This document shows, one piece after another, positions 44,339 to 55,407 of a DNA stretch of 64,000 bases; the stretch's first letter is position 1, and the number at the start of each line of letters is the position of its first letter. The notes under the pieces were generated by a model. That model saw nothing but the letters and a program-made list of their open reading frames with translations. It searched no databases and was not told where the DNA came from. A program made the position numbers and the translations under genes. Origin of the DNA: Limnephilus marmoratus (taxonomy: Eukaryota > Arthropoda > Insecta > Trichoptera > Limnephilidae); contig OU862913.1 of the NCBI GenBank assembly GCA_917880885.1, positions 3,348,001-3,412,000 on the forward strand. The letters are read 5' to 3'.

Positions 44339-45240
44339 ACATTGCAAGAATTGAAAGAAATGGGATTGGGCGCGAAATTAAGTAGTCTGAAAGTATGTTG
44401 CCTGTTGTATGCTGATAATGCGGTGGTGATTTCTAACACTAAGGAAGATCTACAGTCTACAGTCTCTCGTGTCTAGGATGAACGAAGTACTAGAGTCTAA
44501 AGTCATGGTGTTTGAAAGAGAGAGAGTACAAAAACATTGTGCGATATAGTATATATATATATATATATATAGTATAATACTTGGAGCAGGTGGATAAGTA
44601 TGTGTATCTGGGTAGTATGTTTACGAGAGATGGGAAGGCTGACAGAGATATTGAAAGAATGGTAAATATCAGTTACTCCATTAATGGAGGACTGAATGCC
44701 GTTAGCGCTAATAAAAAACTGTCAAAAGAAGCGAAGCTAGCATTCCACAATGTAGTCCTGGTACCTACACTGATGTATGGCAGTGAGGCATGGAACTGGC
44801 AGAGGAAAGATGAAAGTAAACTGAATGCTGTTGAAATGAGATCCCTGAGGCGTATGTGTGGTAAAACCATGTATGATCGTGTGAGAAATGTGGATATCCG
44901 CAAAGAATGTAATTCTGATGTAAGCGTAATGAGTGTGATTAAGAAAGGGACCCTTAAGTGGTTCGGGCATGTAAAGCAAATGAACGAAGAAAGTACTGTA
45001 AAAAGAATATATGATGCAAATGTGAATGGTAAAAAAAGTCGGGGACACCCGAGGAAGACATGACACGATCAAGTGAATCAGATAATTGAGACCGGCCATG
45101 TCAAAAGTCAGAATAATCGAAGAGTATGTATGAGACGATGTATGAATGTGAGTGAGGCAAAGAGTTTGTGCCAAAACCGAGTTGTTCGGCGGTCCGTCCT
45201 CCCTGCCTACCCCTGCGGCGAAACGGCGTGATGGTTAGTT
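44339..45240 (+). pseudogene. RTE-like LINE fragment in gene C intron 1
   Basis: LQELKEMGLGAKLSSLKVCC and LLYADNAVVIS (YADD changed to YADN) are followed by YLGSMFTRDGKADRDIERMV and GTLKWFGHVKQMNEESTVK, the C-terminal half of an RTE/BovB-like reverse transcriptase. It ends in GATGGTTAGTTAGTTA, a short microsatellite tail typical of RTE elements. An AT microsatellite lies at 44549-44570 and the RT core is deleted around it. It is antisense to gene C. Confidence 0.75.
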
Positions 45241-45427
45241 AGTTATCATTGACACACTACAAAACCTCTTTATAAAAACTATAAATTTAAAAGACTAAAG
45301 ATTCCGATTATTTAGCATGCATTTACGGGAATTTGGATAAGAAACTTTAAGGTGAAGAATATAAGACAAAAGAATGACACCAGATGTCTACTTCAGGGGC
45401 CGATGCATCAAGGACCCTGTTTTTAAA

Positions 45428-46401
45428 CGACTTCAAAAAGGAGGAGGTTATCAATTCGACTGTATTTTTTTTTTTTTTTATGTTTGTTTCCTCATAACTT
45501 TCCACTGGGTGATCCGATATTGATGATTCTTTTTTTATTTGAAAGCTGGTGCTTCCCGTGTGGTCCCATTTTAATTTGGTCCAGTTCTGACAATGGCATC
45601 CATGAGAAAATCATATAAGTCTTAAATTTGCATCGAGTATGTGCGCGACAAATGGACGAATAACTCAATATCACGCCAACCGATTTCGATGATTCTTTTT
45701 TTATTGGAAAGCATGTACTTCAATGGTAGTTTGATAAGAGTTTGGTTAGATTCTGATTATCGAATCCATGACAAAAAAATAACGGAACTCTTCAATTCTT
45801 AGTAGCAAATTAACGAAACTCGGCCGAATCTCTTAATTTGACCCTCACGTCGTTATGGTCAAATTATGTCTTTCTCATATGAGCAGCACGTTTAGTAGGT
45901 CTACCTATATTTAGACAAATTAGTAAGTGTACTTCAGATTCACTAAAAATCAAAAAATAAACAAAAATTTTAACAAAACAAAAAACGACTTCAAAAAATG
46001 CACTAAAAAGTAAAAAAAATAATTTCGTATTCTTCTACAACTTCATAATCAACTTATTTTTTCTACTCATCAATATGTAGTTACGATTGTTATTTTTGGA
46101 GTCGGTGTCAGCAAAGGTACCCGGCCCGACGAGTTCACTTGACAGCTCCCCTCACGCCGCGGCCCGCTCTCGCCTCGTCAAGTCGCTTGTGCGACACAAG
46201 CACATCTCACCTATAACTATGTATGTAGTTACAAACCTACCTTGACTGACACCGACTCCAAAAATATCAATCGTACCTACATATTGATAAGTAGAAAAAA
46301 TAAGTTGATTATGAAGTTGTAGAAGAATACGAAATTATTTTTTTTACTTTTTAGTGCATTTTTTGAAGTCGTTTTTTGTTTTGTTAAAATTTTTGTTTAT
46401 T
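45428..46401. mobile_element. Foldback element in gene C intron 1
   Basis: The arms 45957-46120 and 46238-46401 are near-perfect inverted copies around a 117-bp GC-richer loop. The left flank from 45428 begins GACTTCAAAAAGGAGGAGG, and GACTTCAAAAAATGC lies in the arm near 45993, so the whole 45428-46390 unit may be bounded by inverted ACGACTTCAAAAA. Within 45480-45830, TTCGATGATTCTTTTTTTAT-like text recurs twice. No ORF. Confidence 0.75.
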
Positions 46402-46590
46402 GAAGAATGGAAAGGTTTTTACTTCCATCTATATTTACGCATTTTTAATGTAAAATAATAAGTGTAACTTAATGCATGTCCCAAATTAAAATAGTTGAGA
46501 AGTCGGGAATTTATTGCGAGAAATTCAATTAAGTAATTTAAAATTCCGAAATTAAACATGCTTCATTTTTATTGTATAAATTTAACTTAC

Positions 46591-46747
46591 TGACTGTCTC
46601 AGTAATCTGCGCATATTGCAAACATTCCTTCTTTACATCTTGGAGATAGAAATCTATATCGGTATACGGCATTACATATCCGCCTTCTTCCTGGGACCCT
46701 GGTTCCGTTTTGATGTTAGGAGTCTCAACAGGATTTAGTAGATCCAT
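46591..46747 (-). CDS. ZNF gene C, first coding exon
   Basis: The ATG at 46747-46745 starts MDLLNPVETPNIKTEPGSQE. The exon continues MPYTDIDFYLQDVKKECLQ and ends ITETV plus one base before GTAAGT (GT at 46590-46589), phase 1. Both leader motifs, IKTEP and VKKEC, are present. This exon and its upstream 370 bp are duplicated at 48801-49225. Intron 1 is 2.3 kb and filled with a foldback element and a LINE fragment. Confidence 0.8.
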
Positions 46748-47115
46748 GGCCCTGCTGTGGTAGCGTTAGGTAATTGGTTCAAGTCAAAACATTGATTCCT
46801 GAAACAGAACATTTTTATAACGGAAACTTAATTCATTGAATGTTTTGCCAAAACATTGAAGTGTTATACATATACATAACTCATATTTTGAAACAAGGAT
46901 ATAATAATTATCGTGATTGTATTTTAAGTTAGCATTTGACAATTGAAAAGGTTGAGAGAATTGTCAACAATAGTGAAATAACTCAATACTATGTATAGTA
47001 TGTATACAATGAAAATCTCTGAAGATAAACCGGTATTACCTTATTTCGGATCCGCCATTCCGCTTTTAACAGAATATCGGAAATAAGCTTTCATATGATG
47101 TGAGTATTTTAATCA
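46748..47115 (-). promoter_or_regulatory. Duplicated 5' flank of gene C
   Basis: Upstream of the gene C ATG. It matches 48854-49225 block by block (CTGCTGTGGTAGCGTT, TGACATTT, CTTTTAACAGAATATCGG versus CTTTTAGTCGAATATTGG). It probably includes 5' UTR and promoter. GTTTCAG about 55 bp upstream of the ATG could be a 5' UTR splice acceptor. No core promoter motif is certain. Confidence 0.45.
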
Positions 47116-48800
47116 ATGCAATTTAAAAATTGTATGCTGCTAATATTATTTAGGGATGTGTTTACAACAACCGGCTCCGCCACTGTTATTTGTGTTAACA
47201 AGAGCAGGACTTAAGAAGAAGTACACAACTGATTTTTGTTCAATAATAGCCCATTCACACCATTCATTTATCGTTCATTTCGTGATTTCATTCCGCCTCT
47301 TTCCCTCCAAATGAACCGTGTGAACACGAAAGTGAATAGAGACAGTTCCGAATGAAGCATTCCAACAATGTTGGAATGCTTCCTTCGGCACTGTTCACTC
47401 GCAACCGGAATTTAACATCACGTGATGCGAATGATGTGTGTGAACACTCAAGTGAACAGTCAGTCTTTCACTCACAAATTAGTCGGCCGAAATGTTCTGG
47501 CGTGAGGACGAGTAGCCGGAGCGGCTTAAACGTCAAAATGCTCCGTTTAGTTCGCTTTTCGAAATAACTCCTACACGTCTCATAGAAATCGTTGTTTCTC
47601 CCTTACTATCATAGTGAAAAATATGATCTAAACGGTATTGGAAAGAGAATAATGCTCTATATATTCAATATAACGATTAACCACAAACGAATACGAATGT
47701 ACACTTCTATGGAACCAAAGTTTCTGATCGAATTTGAAAAAAAAAATGAAACTTTGTGAATTTTTTATGAATTATTTTTATATGAAACGATAAAAAAGTG
47801 AGGTGACAGAAACGTTTATAATTTATTTGTCTAACAAAATAAGTGTGTATTTTTATTGTTTTGTTATTACCAGTAATTTTAGTTAGAATAAAAGCAAGTA
47901 GAGCCATTTTTTAAACTTTTAAAAGTTTACATTAAAAATTATTCTATTTAAAAAATTACGTGGTTATTTCTAATAATAAATTTTGAAAGCATATTTTATC
48001 ACCTTTCCAAAACAGTTTTTAGTTTTTGGATACGTTAATAAATATTCCATTTATATGGATTTTATTGCAAGCCGAGGCCTATTTTGGAATAAAAATATTT
48101 TCATGGTGCAAAAATACTGGTAGATATCAGTTTTCAGGTTATTATTTAACCATATGTTCATTTTATGGCGCTGAAATTTATTTACTGTTTACAAGAATCG
48201 CCAATTTCTCGTAATTTAGTTCGACGTTATCGGAAATGTCAATTGAAATCGTAAATATTCCCGAACTTAGCCGTCAGCGCCGGACGAATTCCAATGCGCG
48301 CCGCGACTACGCCCGACGACTTTGTAGCGAGAATGTCGAGTGAACTCTTCCTTCGAAGGAACCGTGTGAACACTCGGTTAAACGAGAATGGAACATTTCA
48401 TCGAGTAAACCTTCATCCGAGTGAACCTTGTGACTTCGGCATAAAGCGATACAAGTAACAGTGGATATTTCTATGACTGACGTCTGCATTGTCAAATTTC
48501 TGGGATAAGAAGAAGAAAGTTCCAGTACCTAGATACAATAATTATATTATGGTAGGTACTCACACACATGCATGTGTGCTCCCGCGAATCTGGTGCCATG
48601 TTCGTCTGGGGGTTACACACATGCTACAAGGTAGCATTAGCTTATTAGTATTAAGAGAGCATGCTACCAATGAACGTGCCTGTCAGTACCATTAACCACA
48701 GACTGTTGCTATCTCACTCTAGTAATTTTGAAGCAATTATAATTAAATTTCAAAATTCATTATTAAAATAATTTGGATTGTTAAAAATTTTCTGTAAAAA
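47116..48800. other. Spacer between the two gene C first-exon copies
   Basis: No gene seen. A perfect 13-bp hairpin, GAAGCATTCCAAC with an AAT loop, lies at 47354-47382. GTGTGAACACTC and GAGTGAAC-type phrases recur near 47300-47470 and 48330-48430 and suggest the two ends of one old repeat element spanning about 47240-48460. Boundaries are unresolved. Confidence 0.4.
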
Positions 48801-48853
48801 TGTGTCCCTGGTTCCGTCTTGATAGAAACAGTATATGGATTTTTTAGATCCAT
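48801..48853 (-). pseudogene. Truncated copy of gene C first exon
   Basis: The ATG at 48853 gives MDLKNPYTVSIKTEPGT, parallel to gene C MDLLNPVETPNIKTEPGS, and homology then stops abruptly. No donor or second motif remains. Upstream homology runs to about 49225. It is a partial tandem duplicate of the gene start, or the start of a further ZNF paralog whose remainder was deleted. Confidence 0.75.
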
Positions 48854-50354
48854 GGTACTGCTGTGGTAGCGTTTGGTGATTGTTTCACGCCCAAACAAAT
48901 ATACTTACCTGAAATAGAATATTGTTTTAACAGAACTCTAATTTGAGTGAGCTTTGAATATTTTGTTTTGTCAGAATATTCAGTTAAAACAATGTTTATC
49001 GTATGCATAACGCATATTCGTAAATAAGGACATAATTATTGTTACTACCTCGACCTTGGAGTTGACATTTAAAATCAATTGAGAGAATCGTAATCAATCA
49101 TTGGTTAACTCTGTATATCCATATCTAAAGTTAAACATGTAAACATAAACCCTTTATTGGGTTAGCAATATCGCTTTTAGTCGAATATTGGTTATGTATG
49201 TTTTAAATGCTATTGAAACACATATATTGAAAAGGGTAGACGTCTGAATGACAATTTCAATTTTCCTTAAACAAAACACCAAAAGGATTCCCTAATTTAG
49301 ATGAATTTAGGTGAACCGATTGGCGTAAGTTAAGCCTTACCCAAATTTAAAAAAATTGGTAGTTCAGTTTGATTTTGGATAACGGCCGCTACCAAAATGA
49401 ATAGCGTGATTAAAATTATAATAGACTTTGTCTAGTGAGTAGTGAGGTGGGTAAAAGAAAACAATGTTCTTAAATCAAAATAAAAGCCGGTGTTAAACTG
49501 AATATAAGCATAAGTACTTACCAATAACTAACACAAGCGTGGAATAATAACTAACTGTGTGAATTACACACAGTTTGGAAACACGATGACACTTTGGCAG
49601 TGAAAAAAGCACGTGTCAACAATGTTGATAGGTTATACATAGACAATACTAAATTCATAGACAATTGTAGAATCTTTTTTCTGGCCTTTTAGGTTCGAGA
49701 TAATTGAATGTTGTATAATATATCCCTTATCAGGCACAAGAGCCCCTCTTTTCTGATAAGGTATACATGACCAGAAACGACCTCTAATTTAATATTTTGT
49801 AAAATATATGTGTATATTATGTAACTCATATTATTTTATATTACAATGAATAATAATAAAAAAAATATAATAGCTAGCTATATATTATAGATACGTCAAC
49901 TTGTAAATGCAAGCTATCAGACTTTAAACATAAGATTTTAAATCTCTTAAAATAAGGCGGCCAACCGTCCCGCATTCTGCTGGACAGTCCCGCATTTGCA
50001 GTTGTAGTCCCGCATTGCAAGATTTACAAAAATAGTCCCGCAAATCGTCTAAAGCGTCCCGCATGTCCCGCATTTCTATATTTTTTTAAATACTGTCTAT
50101 GGTAGTCAAATAAGTTTCCTCTATCTTTAGTCTATTTAAGCCATTTGGTTAAGTTCAAGACAAAATTTGTCCCTGGAAAAGGCCCGAAGATATCGATCTA
50201 GGGATTTGTTTATTTACGTAACAAGCAAGAGTCCAAGAGCACCAGTGTAGTAGTAGTGATTGAGTTGTTTTGTTTACGAATTAGTGCACGCCGTGACACG
50301 TATTATCTTTAACCCATATTTATCACTCAATTCAAATCAAATAATTTCTTGACC

Positions 50355-50432
50355 ATGCCGACCGCGAAAAAGCGGTGTTGTAAGTTCAGTGAAGAATTGC
50401 AAAAAGAATTTCCTTTTTGGCAAAAGTGTTAA
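50355..50432 (+). pseudogene. hAT transposase N-terminal remnant
   Basis: ATG at 50355, MPTAKKRCCKFSEELQKEF then PFWQKC and TAA. KxKCKFxxxLQKEFPF is the usual start of one group of insect and vertebrate hAT/ZBED-type proteins. The frame is cut where ZNF-derived sequence begins. Confidence 0.65.
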
Positions 50433-51520
50433 CATTCATTTCTGAATGTAGTATTAATTCGCCGCATACAGATTTAATTTAAAACAGTTTTGTGTTCAGA
50501 ATGTAAAATTCTAGTTGGATTCGTCTTCTGACATATTTCGAAGGAAAATATTCTCTTATTCGAAGTGCATAAGAAGGGACCCCACCAGTTTCCCGTAAGG
50601 AAAATATTCTCTCTTTCGAGTTGCATTTATAAAATTCTAGTTGCAGATTATGTAAGTGCCGCCAGAATCAAAGAGAAATTTTGATGTTCTGAGTGTAGTT
50701 TTAATTCGCCGCATACAGATTTAATTTAAAACACCCTTGTGTTCTGAATATAACGATACATTAAATAACAAGTTGTAGATTCATCCTGTACCAACTGAAG
50801 CTTTACATTTAAGTTGCAAGTTCAGAATGTAAAATTTCGTCTGCTGACATATTTCAAAGAAAAATATTGTCTTTTTTAAAGTGCAGTAATAAAATTCTAG
50901 GTACAGACTATGTATGTGCTGCCAGAATTAAAGAGAAACCATTTTCATGTTCTTAGTGTTTTATTTCGCTACATACATATTAAATGTAAACCAGTTATGT
51001 GTTCAGAATGTAAAATTCCAGTTGGATTCCTCGGCTGACATATTTCGAAGGAAATTATTCTTTTATTCAAAGTGCAGTTATAAAATTATAGTTTCAGACT
51101 ATGTAAGTGCTGCCAGAATCAAATATAAAACATTTTAATGTTCTGAGTGTAGTTTTAATTCACCGAATACAGATTTAATTTAAACCACCTTTGTATTCAG
51201 AATGTTAAATTTCGCTGTGGATTCATCTGCTGATGCATTTTGAAGGAAAACATTATCTTATTCTAAGTGCATTGGGGGTTATCCACCACATACCCGCCTT
51301 AGTATAAGTAACAAATAGTTACACCTTCAGGGCTCTCACAATGACCCGTTTTTTTTATAGAACGACTCTACATTTAAATGTAGGAAGCTAGACTTATTCT
51401 AAGTGGAGCTATAAATATCTAGTTGAATACTATGAATGTATTGCCAGAATTAAATAGAAACCATTTTCATGTTCTGAGTGTAGTTTTAATTCGCCGCATA
51501 CAGATTTAACTTAGAGGTCG
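50433..51520 (+). pseudogene. Degenerate zinc-finger array inside hAT
   Basis: Repeating blocks read CSECSFNSPHTDLI (TGTTCTGAGTGTAGTTTTAA), then CSECKIPV, then FKCSYKI, in a cycle of roughly 230-270 bp repeated about four times with stops between. The same cycle occurs at 10880-11740 and 57190-58165. It is clearly derived from C2H2 fingers (KPFSCSEC) but with no intact finger. Confidence 0.65.
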
Positions 51521-51599
51521 TAATAAATAAAAAGTTTTGCACCCCCGTTGAGACCCACTGTCCCGCATTGATATTTTTTAAAGTTGGCCGCCTTATCTT

Positions 51600-52000
51600 A
51601 AAAACCATCTCAATGAGTTTAGCTGGAGTATCCCAATTTCCCTAAGAAAAACATCGTTCCCATGTTTTGATACGGCCTGCTGAAAACACCACAAAAAAAC
51701 TACACTCAAAGTGCGAAAACGGTTTTCTTCGTGGTGCTTCATATACCTACATTTTAAAGTGATTATTACAAAACCCAGAGATTATTATAACATAGCTGAC
51801 AGGTATGTGCTTACGTCTGCACCTTTGTTATGAGAAATAAGTTTAAAGGCGAATAAACAAGTGTTCCAAATTCATTTTTTAGTTTTATTTTAATTTATAA
51901 TTATTATACGATATCTAGTGAAATTTATATTTAAAAATATGTCAGTAGGTATTGATGACAACTCTATTCAGAAAGGAAAAACTTGTGAGGAGCTTTCTTT
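51600..52000 (-). pseudogene. ZNF-like relic, duplicated at 56225-56560
   Basis: The minus strand shows finger-like pieces around 51640-51760. Plus-strand phrases CGGCCTGCTGAAA, ATCACAAAAAA/CACCACAAAAAA and TAACTCTATTC occur in the same order at 56265-56515. The two stretches are copies of one another and flank the foldback region. Confidence 0.45.
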
Positions 52001-52101
52001 ATACATGGCCACACTTTTTCCACAAAAGTATAATAATAAAAATATAGGGCATAAGTATAAAAATAAAATTGTTCAATGTAAATTTTTGTAAATAGTAAAT
52101 A

Positions 52102-52176
52102 GGGGAGGGGGGAAGAGGGAAGGGGGAGGGGGGAGGGGGGAGGGGGGGAGGGGGGGGGGGGGGGGGGGGGGTGGGG
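52102..52176. repeat. G-rich low-complexity tract
   Basis: About 75 bases of almost pure G with A spacers, ending in a run of more than 20 G on the plus strand. It is a potential G-quadruplex. The proline-rich frame on the other strand is an artefact of it. Confidence 0.9.
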
Positions 52177-53112
52177 ATCAGCTCATAAGTTAACAACAGT
52201 TTTTGATTCTGAGGCGGTACGAAGTTCGCCGGATCAGCTAGTATTATTATAAAATTATGTAACATAAAATAAATATTATAATACAATATTAAAATTTACT
52301 TAACCAAAGTTAAATATATTTATCAAGGGACTAGTGCACGCAAATTTCAGGTTTTTAACTTTTTACCCGCGTTGATCTACTCCGTTTTTTCAATACCCAT
52401 ACGCGGTATGTATATGTCATATTTCAAGTACCACGAGGCACGAGGACACATTCACTTGATTATAGATGTTTTTTACGAAAAAAAATTTTACTTTCGAAAT
52501 ATGCCTGAATATGTCAGCATCGTGATAGTTACACGAATATCCTAGCGAGCGGGAAAAAATACTGTGACATAGTAGCGCTGTTATATCGGCAGTCGAAGTT
52601 AGCGTAACAAGGGCTGATACGGGCGCGTGTGAGGCATGGCTTTTGCCGTATCAACTGTTGTTACGATCGCGTGGAAAAGGCTAAAAATGTGAAATACACG
52701 AAATATTTCAAATCAAAGGTTACCTCCATAGTCACTTATTACATAAATGATGTATTCTCCCATTAATATGGGAAAACCAAAATAACTTTTTAGTGGCAAC
52801 ACTGAACCTATATTACGGAATTTGACATTTTATTTCAATTTCTGTGCGTTTTTTAAGGGGTGTTCAGACATCTAATATAACCGCTAGCAGGTATCTGTTG
52901 AACCGCGAGCGCTTATGTTTCGTGCCGTTCACACGGCGCAGATAAAATATTTCTTCCTATGGTAGGAGAGGGGGTCAGTTGAATTAGCGAGCGGCCACGG
53001 AGTGCGCATTTTTTGTACTGAATCTATGAACTTGACATCTGTCACCCACCGGTCTTGGCAGCTCCGTAATTAAAATGACCCCCTCTCCTGTTTTCGTCGG
53101 AGTGGGGGGCGC

Positions 53113-54235
53113 TTAACTGTTGGCATATCGCCTCAGGAGGACTCCAGATACTAATATCTACAGCCTGTATGTCTGACGAATATCTACAGCTCATATGTTG
53201 AACTAATATCTACGAACTTCAGAGTGTTGATTAATATCTACAGAGCGTAGGTTGAACTAATATCTACAGAGCGTAGGTTGGACTAATCAGCTAAATGTGT
53301 CCAATAGTCCGATATTAGGGATTTTTACACACATACTTACATAAATTAAGTTTTTTAAACTGCATACGCAATATTACGTTATTCCAATATGCTATACACA
53401 ATTGCAAATCCAACCTCTGCCAGTGCTGTAGATATTCGTCAACACTTTGGTTCTCATAGTTATTAATCAACAGTTTGAGCTGTAGATATTCGTCAACACT
53501 TTGATTTTCATAGATATTAGTTCGATTTTTTCAGTTTTTGGAATTCCTGTAGATATTAGTAGACGCCTCCCTCAGGAGCGGTTACGGCGTAAGATGTGCA
53601 TTGTCTATGGTTGATGTGCGCATAAAGCGCTAAGGTGTGAACGGTCTGAAGGGATTGTATGGAGAGCGATATGTGGCGTGCTATGATCTTTTATATTTAT
53701 ATGCTCAATGTGAACGAGCTCTTAACTGTTGGCATATCGCCTCAGGAGCGGTTACGGCGTAAGATGTGTATTGTCTATGGTTGATGTGCGCATAAAGCGC
53801 TCAGGTGTGAACGGTCTGAAGGGATTGTATGGAGAGCGATATGTGGCGTGCTATGATCTTTTATATTTATATGCTCAATGTGAACGAGCTCTTAACTGTT
53901 GGCATATCGCCTCAGGAGCGGTTACGGCGTAAGTGTGCATTGTCTATGGTTGATGTGCGCATAAAGCGCTCAGGTGTGAACGGTCTGAAGTGATTGTATG
54001 GAGAGCGATATGTGGCGTGCTATGATCTTTTATATTTATATGCTCAATGTGAACGAGCTCTTAACTGTTGGCATATCGCCTCAGGAGCGGCTACGGCGTA
54101 AGATGTGCATTGTCTATGGTTGATGTGCGCATAAAGCGCTCAGGTGTGAACGGTCTCAAGGGATTGTATGGAGAGCGATATGTGGCGTGCTATGATCTTT
54201 TATATTTATATGCTCAATGTGAACGAGCTCTTAAG
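53113..54235. repeat. Four-unit 170-bp tandem array
   Basis: Units start TTAACTGTTGGCATATCGCC at 53113, 53722, 53892 and 54061. The first is lengthened by the 53140-53570 insertion. Units are nearly identical and end TGTGAACGAGCTC. The array forms the core of the foldback element. Confidence 0.9.
53140..53570. mobile_element. AATATCTACAG-family element, copy 3
   Basis: A 431-bp copy with the perfect 8-bp target duplication CTCAGGAG (53132-53139 and 53571-53578), which removes cleanly to restore the 170-bp repeat unit. Five left-side and five right-side motifs. Very similar to copy 1 outside one extra motif unit. Confidence 0.9.
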
Positions 54236-54526
54236 TAAATATTAATATGTAAACAATAAAGTTACGCGTGAAAAGTAATTCCGCTTGATTTATTATGTTT
54301 TTCTGACCTTGAATTGCACTTCTTCACGACGCATTTAACCATTTTAAAGATAGTTTTGATCGCGTACCGTCCGGTTGAACTTGGTCGGCGTTTCAGTGAG
54401 CACTAAACTGACATTAGCTGAGCATCTGCTTTTGGACATATGTACGGTGGCAACGCTTTGGCGCGGTCATTAGTCATCTATGTATATATATCAATGTGTT
54501 CGTACCCTTAGGCGATATGCCAACAG

Positions 54527-54710
54527 TAAAGTTGCTTACACACTTGTGTGGTGTGGTGTGTCGTGACTACAAATTAACCAATCATCGTCGTCGCTTGTCG
54601 ACACGCCACAACCTACAAATATGTCTCTAACCATAATAAATGTATGAAACCGATGTGCTTCTGGCGCGCGACGACACACCACACCACACAAGTGTATTTC
54701 CGCCTTTAAG
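54527..54710. mobile_element. Small MITE nested in the foldback right arm
   Basis: The inverted ends share ACACTTGTGTGGTGTGGTGT. It interrupts the arm between CCAACAG and AAGCGCCCC. A TAA duplication is possible but not clean. Confidence 0.75.
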
Positions 54711-54877
54711 CGCCCCCCACTCCGACAAAAACAAGAGAGGGGGTCATTTTAATTACGGAGCTGCAAAGACCGGTGGATGACAGATGTCAAGTTGATAGAT
54801 TCAGTACGAAAGATGCGCACTCCGTGGCCGCTCGCTAAATCAACTGACCCCCTCTCCTACCATAGGAAGAAATATTG

Positions 54878-55316
54878 GTAAATTTTTGAGATCGCTGGCA
54901 ATGGTTAATACGCACTTTTTTTGAAAAAATCTTTTGACTCACCTTAATTACATTAAAAGACAACTGTTTGCATTGGGGGAAGTGGAAAATATTTTTGAGT
55001 AACATGGTTTGTGATGCAAAAGAAAGTGCCCCTTTATAACGCCTACTCGCGTCAAGGCAAGAAAAACATCCCAGTTTTCAAGTAGTTTAGCGGCTACGCT
55101 AGGTTTGTGTAACATGGTTTGTGATTCTGGCGTACAATCTCATAAGACGAAAGCTAATTTTAATTTTACGTAATCGAAATTTAGAATGAAATATTTTCCA
55201 CTTCCCCCAATGCAAATAGTTGCCTTTTAATGTCATTAAGGTGAATCAAAATGTTTAAAAAAAAAAGTGCATATTAACCGTTGCCAGCAATCCCCAAAAA
55301 TTTATGAAATAATATT
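54878..55316. mobile_element. Second MITE nested in the foldback right arm
   Basis: The arms AAATTTTTGAGATCGCTGGC and inverted AAATTTTTGGGGATTGCTGG continue with CACTTCCCCCAATGCAAA and its complement. It is flanked by AATATT on both sides and interrupts GGAAGAAATATT/TATCTGCGCC of the host arm. Confidence 0.75.
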
Positions 55317-55407
55317 GTATCTGCGCCGTGTGAACGGCACGAAACATAAGCGCTCGCGGTTCAACAGATACCTGCTCGCGGTTATATTAGATGTCTGAAC
55401 ACCCCTT

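Larger units (their letters stand above)
49953..51595. mobile_element. hAT element carrying zinc-finger-derived cargo
   Basis: The TIR is TAAGGCGGCCAAC at both ends, with the perfect 8-bp target duplication TCTTAAAA at 49945-49952 and 51596-51603. GTCCCGCATT recurs five or more times just inside the left end and once inside the right, as subterminal repeats. It contains the first 25 codons of a hAT-type transposase (50355) and then about 1.1 kb of degenerate ZNF sequence in place of the rest of the gene. It is non-autonomous. Confidence 0.9.
52855..55407. mobile_element. Large foldback element with nested insertions
   Basis: The left arm starts AAGGGGTGTTCAGACATCTA at 52855 and runs to about 53137. 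The right arm is its complement, 54509-55407, interrupted by two small MITEs. Arm landmarks are CCGCGAGCGCTTATGTTTCG, CTCTCCTACCATAGGAAG and ACGGAGTGCG. The centre is a 170-bp tandem array (53113-54235) into which an AATATCTACAG element is inserted. No transposase. Foldback-type architecture. Confidence 0.85.

Noticed and set aside
51999..52286. Proline-rich frame on the minus strand
   Set aside because: Artefact of the poly-G tract.
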